Positions 36,101 through 45,100 of a stretch of DNA of 64,000 nt are shown piece by piece. This stretch comes from Saccharopolyspora galaxeae (GTDB lineage: Bacteria > Actinomycetota > Actinomycetes > Mycobacteriales > Pseudonocardiaceae): the NCBI RefSeq assembly GCF_016526145.1, contig NZ_JADDUE010000001.1, forward strand, positions 868,001 to 932,000. The letters run 5' to 3'. The notes under the pieces were generated by a model that searched no databases, was not told where the DNA came from, and saw only the letters and a program-made list of their open reading frames with translations. The translations under genes and the position numbers were made by a program. Position 1 is the first letter of the stretch. Every line of letters starts with the position of its first letter.

Positions 36101-39100
36101 ACCCGTCCGCGCCGGGCGACCGGGACGACCTGGCCACGCAGGTGACCGGCGCGCCGGAACTGAGCCCGCACGTCGAGGCCGAACGAGCCGCCGAAGCCGC
36201 CTACTGGCAGGCGAAACGCGGCTACGAGCAGGCGCTGGACCACGCGCGCAACGACCCGGGCGTGCGCGCGGTGGACCCGGCCGCGCGCGTGACGATCCCG
36301 GCCGAGGCCGAGCGGCTCCCGGTGCAGGAGCGCCTCCGGCTGCACTCGATCGCGCGGCAGGCACTGGCCGCGCACGCGGACGGCAGGCAGCCGGTCGTGC
36401 GGTACCGGGTCCGCGGTGATGTCGATTCCTCCCGCGCGGCGAACGATTTCTCCGCGCTGATGCCCGAACTCGACCACGCGCTGCGGCTGGCGCAGCGGAA
36501 CCGGCCGGAGGGCGACCGGCTGGGCCGCAGCGACCTCGGCTTCGACGCCGCCCCGCACTTCGTGCACTCCGAGGGGCCGACCGGGGTGGAGATCTGGGTC
36601 GAGCCGGGTGATCGGGCTTCCTCCGATGACGGCGCGGTGAGCTCCGACTTCGCGGACGGTCGTGCCGCCGTGGACGAGTCCGCATCCGCGCTTGCGGGCG
36701 ATCGGGAGCGGTTGCGTGCGCGGGCGGCTGCCGCTGAGGAGTCGTTGGGCAAGCGGCGCGTCGACGAATTCGAGGCGTTGCTGCGCGATGCCGGGCGGAT
36801 CGTGGGCCGGGTGCACGAGGTTCCGCCGATGGCCGATGTCCGGGACGCGACGCCGCAGCAGCGGGCGGAGCGGGAGTTCTTCGAGGACGTCGCGCGTGTC
36901 GTGGCGCGGGAATTGCACGTGGGCGATCCGAGCACGGCCGAGTCTCTTGCACGGCAACTCGCCGGGGAATTCGGGACGGCTCGCCGTTCGGTGCCGCCGG
37001 CCGGTTTCGGCGGGGCTCGTGGTGCGGACGGGGGCGCGCCGCAGACCGATCCGGAGGCAGGCCCGTCCGGTCGTTCCGGCGAAGCGGAATCCGACTCGCC
37101 CGCGCCGGAACCGGGCCGGGACGGCGACGACTCCGCGCCGCGCGGCGACGAACCGGCCGGTCCGGAGCCTGGAACGGATGGCTCCGTGCTCGACTCCGCG
37201 GACATCGAGAATGCGCTGGCCGGGGAGCTGAACCCGCAACCGGAGGATGCGCACGCCCGCCATCTCGGGCTCGACCCGTTCGGCGCGCGCCGGAACGTGC
37301 CGGACGCGCCGGACCACCTGATGCGGCACGGTGTCGGCTACGACTTCCGGAAGCTGAACGCGGACAAGCGGGACGCGTTCTTCGAACAGATCGACATGGC
37401 GCGTGGCGACCGGCCGACGTGGGATGAGCTGCAACCGGAGAACCTGTCGCCCCGCGCCGACTCGGTGACCGAGGGCAGGCGGGTCGGACGCGGCAGCGGC
37501 CCGGGCTTCAAGCACCGGCGCATCCCGCACCTGGTGCACAGCATTTGGCTGGGCGGGCCGCTGTACCAGGACCAGGCGAACGGCGGCTCGCGCGCCGACT
37601 TCATGGCCAACATCGGCAGCGCGGCGAAGAACGCGGACCTGCGGGGCTTCAAGTTCATGGTGTGGACGGACGTCTCGCGCGCGGACATCGAGCGGGTCGG
37701 CGGGATGGATTCGCCGACCGGCCGGGACGGCCGGATCCGCCAGATGCTCGATTGGGCGCGCGAGCACGACGTCCGGCTGGTGAACATCGACGAGGTGTTC
37801 CCGCGCCAGAACCCGATGTCGCTGGACGCCGAAGTGCGCACCGAGCGGGCGCGCGGCACGGGTGCTTCGTATGCCGTGGCCAGCGACGTGAGCCGGTTGG
37901 AGATCCTGGACCGGTTCGGCGGCATCTACACCGACGGCGACAACTCGCTGGTCCATCCGGACGGCCGTGGCCGGGACCTCGGCAGCGCGGTGCGTGAGGC
38001 CGCGCAGCACAAGTTCGGGTTCCTGGCGTCCCGGGAACGGCTCGGCAGGCTGATGAATTCGGCGCTGATTTCCGCTGCCGGTGTCGACGCCACCCGGGAG
38101 TATCTGCGTATTCAGCACGATAATTTCGGCAGGGATTTGGCGGAGACGATGGCTCGATCGAGCCCGGACATCGAATTCCTCGAACAGGCCGAACAATGGA
38201 ACGCGGAACAGCGGCTGCCCATGTGGTTGTCCGATGATCGGACGGCGAACACGGACAACGCCCGTAATGAGACGGTGCGGCGCACCGGGCCGACCGCGAA
38301 CATGTTCAACCAGCTCGCGGCAGCGCTCGGCATCGCCGGGAACAACCCGCGCGATGAACTGCCCGGGATCAGCGACGAGGTCATCCACCTCAATTTCGGG
38401 CACAGCTGGCTGGAGCCGAGTCAGGCGTCGGAGAGTCCTGCGCCGGTGCATCCGGGGCGTGCGGGTGTGCTCGATGCGGTGCGCAGTGCGGTGGTTACGC
38501 TGCATCGGGAGATGCCGAATCGTGGTGGTCATCTGCATTTGCCGGGTGCGGCGCGCACGATCAACAAGCTTCCCGAAGCGCAGCGTCCCGGTGCGTGGAC
38601 GGCCGCGCTGAACCTGTTCCACAGGACGGTGCCACCCGGCACGCCAGTGCACTTGGCTTCCAAGTGGCTGCACGACGTCCCACCCGAGGTGGCCGAGCAG
38701 GCGCGGGACCTGTTCGGCGCGGATCGGAACACCCGAGGCGACGGTGAGCGCGCCCGGGAGCGGGGACTCGCGGACCGGGGCGAGTTGGACGCGCTCGAGG
38801 TGCAGGCGGTGCGATCGGCCTTCCGGAACGGGTTCGGTCGTTCGGTGTCGCCGGATGAGGCGCGCGCGGCCTTCCGGGAATACCTGCGGTGGATGGATGA
38901 GCACGGGAAGGAGCGCCGCTTCCCGGAGAATTCGGCGCGGTTGGGTTCCGAGGTCGCCCAGCTGGCGGTGACCGGGGATCCGCGGCCGCAGCTGCGCGGT
39001 GGTGCGCGGGATTCCGGTGGACCGGCGGCCGGTGGTTCGGGTGCCGGGCCTTCCCGGTTCCGCGGCTGGAAACGCTTCGTCCCGATGCAGCGCGGGGACC

Positions 39101-42100
39101 GGGAAGTTCCGGCAAGCTCCGCCGCCGTCGCGGTGAGCGATTTCGTGGACCCCGAGATCACGATTCGCGCGAAGGTCGGCCGGTTCAGGTGGACCAACCT
39201 GCGCCTGGGCGACATCGCCTACCACGTCATGCCCGGCGACGGGAGCGGATACGGCGTGTCGTTCGCCCAGGACGATCCGTATTACCTCACCGGCCGGTAC
39301 TACGACACGCTCAACACCTTGCCCGGCGAGTCGCCGCACGAAGCGGCCGTCCACCGGACGCGGCCGTCCGCGCAGCGCACGCAGTCCGATGTGCGGGTGT
39401 TCTCCTACGCCGCGACCGACCGCGGGCGGTACGAGATCTTCCGGCGCGACGGTTCTTCCGTGCGCGTCGACGCCGCCGGGTACGGCGAGATCCTCGCCAA
39501 CTTCCGGCCGATGCGGACACTGTCGCAAGCGATGTTCGACAGTCCGGGCGTCAAACTGCTGTCGGCGACGCCTGATGTGCGCTCCACTGCCAGGGCCCTG
39601 CACCGCAGCGGGGTGCCGTTGGTGGTCGAGGCGCCGGTGGGTGGTTCGGCCACCCAGCTCGCGGACGGACCCTTCAGCACTCCCGGCAACCTGGGATGGC
39701 AAGAACACACCCCGCACGGGCAGGTCCACACGCACAGCGTCTACTCGGACGGCAACGTCGACAACATCAGATTTTTCGAGAGGTTCCTGCCCGGTGCGCC
39801 TGAGATCTTGGACGCGAACCGGCCGTTGACCGGGCATCTCGACGACGGCACCCCGTTCGAGTTCTATCCGCACGAACTACTGGACAACGAACTCAAGAGC
39901 GAAGGCACGGGTTGGACCCGAACCGTCGGAAATTCCTACAAGAGTTCCGAGGAATCGTCGGCAGAGCGCTATCGGGGCGGTCTTGCCGATGAGCTGCACC
40001 ATGTTGTGCGGACGCGGAAGGGCGAGCGGTCCAACCTCGACGATGAGGTCGCCGATCTCGATCGGCACGACCCGTACCACCGCCTGGTTCCTGCTCCGTT
40101 CGCGCCGACCACGGTCACCCTGTCGAACCCGCGCACCGGTGCACCGCAACAGGTCACCGCCGGGCCGAACATCCTCAGCGCGCACGGAACCGAGGAAACC
40201 GCCACCATCCACGTCGAGCGGGGTGGTCAGCGCTACAAGTTGTCGGTCGACGGGCGGACCTTCACCCGGCTGTCGTTGCAGCGCCGGAATTTCCACCGGA
40301 TGGTCGCGGCCAACCCGGCCGGAAAACTCCTGTACTCCATGTGCAGCGTTGCGAAGAACACCAGTACCGGCTTCGCGGACGAACAGCCTGGGGGAGTCTT
40401 CTTCCGGTCGTCGGTCCGGGAGTTCCACGATTTCACCTTCACGAACACGGCTTACGCCCCGCGCGACATGCTGTGGATTCCCCGTCTCTACGCCGAGGAC
40501 AACGCGGGATGGGCCAGCAGCTACGTCAAGGACGGCCGGCAGTTCATCGAAGTCCACGAGAGCACCCGGTACACCGGGCAGGAGCCGGGGAATCCGGACG
40601 GCGGTGCAGCGGTAGCCGAGCCGGTTGCCCCGGCTGTCGACGCGGATCTGCGGGCGTGGCTGGGTTCGTTCGATCAGCACACTTCGGAGTTCGTGCGGTC
40701 GTCGTTGTCGGCAGCGTTGGGGCGGGCGGTTTCGGCGGCTGAGATGTCCGCGGCGCTCGAGGGTTATGCGGCTTGGTTGACCCGGAATCGGCATCGTCAT
40801 GCGGTGCCGGAGAACCTGCTGCGGTTGGCGTCCGAGATGGCGCAGTGGATGCAGACGGGTGGGACGAGCGGACTCCGCGGCGCCGGTCGCCGGTTCGGTC
40901 GTCCCGCAGGCGCAGGGCGCGTGCCCGCTGGTGCGGAGTCGTCGAGCGCGCAGGGGGCGCCCCCTGCCGGGTCCGGTGGGGCACGCAGAAGTACCCGGGC
41001 GGCTGCTTCGCGGCCCGACCCCGATTTCGATCCGCAGCCCGGCCCGTCCCGTTCGGCGGGCGCGGACGATCGGTACCCCGAGAACCTGGCCCTGCGGTTC
41101 GAACGTGGCGCGCTGTCGCCGGACAGTGAGATGCGGCTTCGGGGCCGGACGGCGGCATTCCTGGAGCAGATCGCACAACGTCCGGCGGAGGCCCTCGCGC
41201 AACAGCCCGCGATGGAGATCGTGGTCAACGGACGCCGCGTCAGCGAGGCCCTTCTTGCGCAGCGGCGCAGCACCGTGCAGGAGTTGATCGAGTCCGTGAT
41301 CGGCGCCGTTCCCGGCTGGTCGGCGCAACCGGAGAGCCACGGGGCGGTGTCGAGGATCGTGTTGACCGGCCCCGCGGGCGCGCACGGAGTCGTCGAGCTG
41401 TCCAGCCAGGCGAGGGTGAAGCTCGGCGACACCTTGGTCGGTGCCCGGGTGCGGGTCTCGGGCGTCGCCAAGCCGGATGTTCCCGGCGAAGGCGGCGCGG
41501 GGCACTCGGTGCAGTCCGCGGCTACCGACGGCGAGGACCGGTACGCAGAGCAGCTGGGCGTCCGGTTCACACCCGGCAGGTCTTCCTCGGGCCAAAACCT
41601 GTTGCCGGTCGAGGAGGAGCGGCGGCTCAGGCACCGGATGGCCGGGTTCCTGGAGCAGGCCGGGCAACAGCCGCCCGGGCGGCAGCTTGCGATGCAGGCC
41701 GTGCTCTCCAGCGTCAGCGTCGGCGAGGCTCTGCTCGCGCGGCGGCACAGTGTGGTGCAGGAGTTGTTCGAGTCGGTGGTCGATGCCGACCCTGCTTGGT
41801 CGCGCGAGAGTTCGTTCGACGGCCGCCGCGGGGTGACCAAGATCGTGTTGACCGGCCCGGCGGGTGCGGGCGGAGTCGTCGAGCTGTCCCACCAGAAGAA
41901 CCCGCGGGTCGGCACCACATCGGTCGGTATGCGGGTGCGGGTCTCCGGCGTCGAGCAGGCGCGCGCTGCTCCCGCAGCAGGCGATTCCGTTGCGGGCAGC
42001 GCGGCGCGACCCGGGGCTGCGGGTGGTGGGACCCGCTACGCAGAAGATCTCGGCGTGCGGCTCGCGGTCGGCAACAAGTCGTCCGGGCGCTTTCCGTTCT

Positions 42101-45100
42101 CGGCCGACGATGAGCAGCGGCTTCGGGATCGCGTGGGCGGGTTCCTGGAGCAGGTCGAGCAGCAGCCGCCGGAACAGGAACCTGCGATGGCGGTCGTGCT
42201 CGCCGCCCACAACGTCAGCGATGCTTCGCTGGGGCGGCGGCGTGCCGCCGCGCAGGAGTTGATCGAGTCGGTGACCGGCGCCGTTCCCGGCTGGTCGGCG
42301 GAATCCTCGCTGGACAGCCGCGGGGCGGTGTCGAGGATCGTGTTGACCGCCCCGTCGGGTGCGCGGGGAGTCGTCGAGTTCTCCCAGCAGCCACGAGTGA
42401 TCATCAACAAGATCCCGGTCGCTATTCGGGTGCGGGTGTCGGCCGGGGCGGCGCCGGACGTTCCCGTTGACGGAGGCGCTGCGGCCGCCGACCCCGCAGC
42501 GGCTACCGGCATTGCGGAGCCGGTCGGGGAGGCCGGGCCCGATGCGATGGATTGGGTGCCGGAGGGAGCCGACCGGGGTTGGTCGTGGAGTGATGCGGCT
42601 CCGCCCGAGTTGTTCGATGCCGGCGATTTCGATCCTGCAGCGGTGCTCCCGCCTCCGCTGTTGCCGCAGCGGGAATCCGCAGGTGTGCCCGCGGCGTCGG
42701 ATGCATGGGAGCCGTCGTGGTTCGGTGCGGCCCCGTCGTGGTTCGGTGCGGCCGAGGCTGTCGAGGTGCAGGGCGAGCCGCGTGCGGTGGAATCCGGCGT
42801 ACCCGAGTCGGTCCGCCAGGCCGTCGAGGCGGATGCGGAGCCGTCGTCGAGCACGCAGGCGGCGCCCGAGGGTGCGGTCGCCGACGCACAGGACTCCGGT
42901 GTGCCCGCGGACTCCGTGCGGGACGCGGGGCAGGGGGCGCCGCGTGTTCATGGTGCGTTCGTCGGTTCCGCGGAGGCTTTGGAATTCGATCTGGGACTGT
43001 TGCGGGAGTGGGTGCGTTCCGGGGGATCGGAGTCGTTGGCGGCGCGGTTCCGGTCGGCGGTTGCCGAGCAGCGCGCTCGGGAGGTTCCTGCGGCGGCGTT
43101 CGAGTGGCCGCAGTTGTGGCTGGAGTCGATCGAGTCTCGCGGGCTGGATTCCGCGCGGTTGACGGGGCAGCTTCGCACGGCGCTGGAGGAGGCCGCCGGT
43201 GTCGCCTTGCCGGAGGAGGCTGTCGAGCTCACTCGGGTGCTGCGGCGTTCGCGCGAGCTCAGCGGGCCGGGCGCCGCTGTGGCAGCGCCCGCGGAGCGGC
43301 GTTTTGCGCTCGCGGCGGACAACGCTCCGGCGGAGCGGTTCGTGCGTGCGGTCGAGGACCTCGGTGCGAACCTGTCGCTCGACTACGTGGGCAACGGCCG
43401 GACGGAGTTGGAGTCGGTGTTCCGGCGTCGGCTGTATCGGCGGTTGGCCGCGTTCGTGCGGGAGGCGCAACGCGATCCGGAATTGCGCCTTCCGATCCGG
43501 GTGGCAGCGGCCTACCCCGGGACCAGGGCGAAACGTGTCGCCGCTGCTCAGGAGCAGGTGCGTGCCGGGATCGCGTTGGCGCTGCGGCTGGATCCGGCTG
43601 ACGACCGGGTGGAAGCGCTGCTGAACCGCGTCGATGTCGCCGGTCGAGCCAAGGTCGACGTCACTGTTGCGGACTTGGACGGAGCGCCGCGGCGGCGCGG
43701 GCACGGCTCGGCGATGTTGATCGGTGCCGCGATCGGTGCTGCCGAACGGGGCAACGCTGGTGCCGGGGAGTGGGCGCGGGTCGTGGACGCCGACGATGGA
43801 TCGCACCGTGTTCATGGCGCTTTCGTTCGTTCGGCGGACGCGCTGGAGTTCGACGCGGAGTCGTTGCGGGAGTGGGTGCGTTCCGGGGGATCGGAGTCGC
43901 TGGTGGCGCGGTTCCGGTCGGCGGTTGCGGAGCAGCGTGCTCGGGGGGTTTCTGCGGCGGCGTACGAGTGGCCGCAGCTGCGGCTGGAGCTGGTCGATCC
44001 GCGCGGACTGGATTTCGCGCGGTTGACGGGGCAGCTTCGGACGGCGCTGGAGGAGGCCATCGGTGGCCGGTTGCCGGAAGAGGCCGTCGAGTTGCTCCGC
44101 CAGCAGCGCCGCGAGAGCGCGTTCAGCGTCGTTTCGGGTTCGCTCGTGCGCAGACGTTTTGCGGTTGCGGTGGAGAATGCTGCGGCCGAGCGGTATCTGC
44201 GTGCGGTCGAACAGATCGACAAGGGCCTGGTGCTCGGCTATGTGGGCAACAACCGGGCGGAGTTGGAGTCGGTGTTCCGGCGTCGGCTGTATCGGCGGTT
44301 GGCCGCGTTCGTGCGGGAGGCGCAAGGTGATCCGGAGTTGCGTCTGCCGGTCGGGGTGGTGTCGACCAACCTCGAATTGAGGGCGAAACGTGCTGCTGCT
44401 GCTCGGGAGCAGGCGCGTGCCGGGATCGCGTTGGCGCTGGGGCTGGATCCGGCGGATGACCGGGTGGGGGCGCTGCTGAACCGCGTCGATGTCACCGAGC
44501 ACGCGGGGCTCGAAGTCACTGCTGCTGAGCCGGACGGGGCGCCGCGGCGGCGCAGGCACCAATCGGCGATGGTGATCGGTCCCTCGATCGGTGGCGGGTC
44601 GTACTCGGGGGGTCCGACGGTGCAGGCAGCCGCGGCCGGTCCTGGCGCGCGGCGCACCGGTGCCCCGTTGCCTGCGGACACGGCGGCGGCACCGGAGTCG
44701 TGGGTGGGCGAGTTCTCGGAATTCCTGGATACGGTGCGGCGCGCTGTTGCGCGGAACGATCCGGGCTCGGTCGGACTCATCTCGCAGCATGGCGGCCCGT
44801 TGTCGGCGTGGTTGCGGGCGGCGGCGGACAAGCAGGCCGAGGCGCACCGGGATGGCACCGAGCCGATCGACCTGCGGGTGCACTTGAGCAGGTCAGCGGT
44901 GAGCGCCGGCGGTGGTCGGGTGCTTGCGCATCATGTGCGGGAGGCGATCGCCGCGTCGTTGCCTGCGGGCGCGGTTCTTCCGGAACCGCTGTTCACCGAG
45001 ATCACGACCGCGGTCCACGACCTCCGGAGGCCGTTGGGCGTTGCCGACCGGGACACCGTGCTGGTCGAACTGGTCGAGACGCCGGGGCTGGCCGAGCGGG

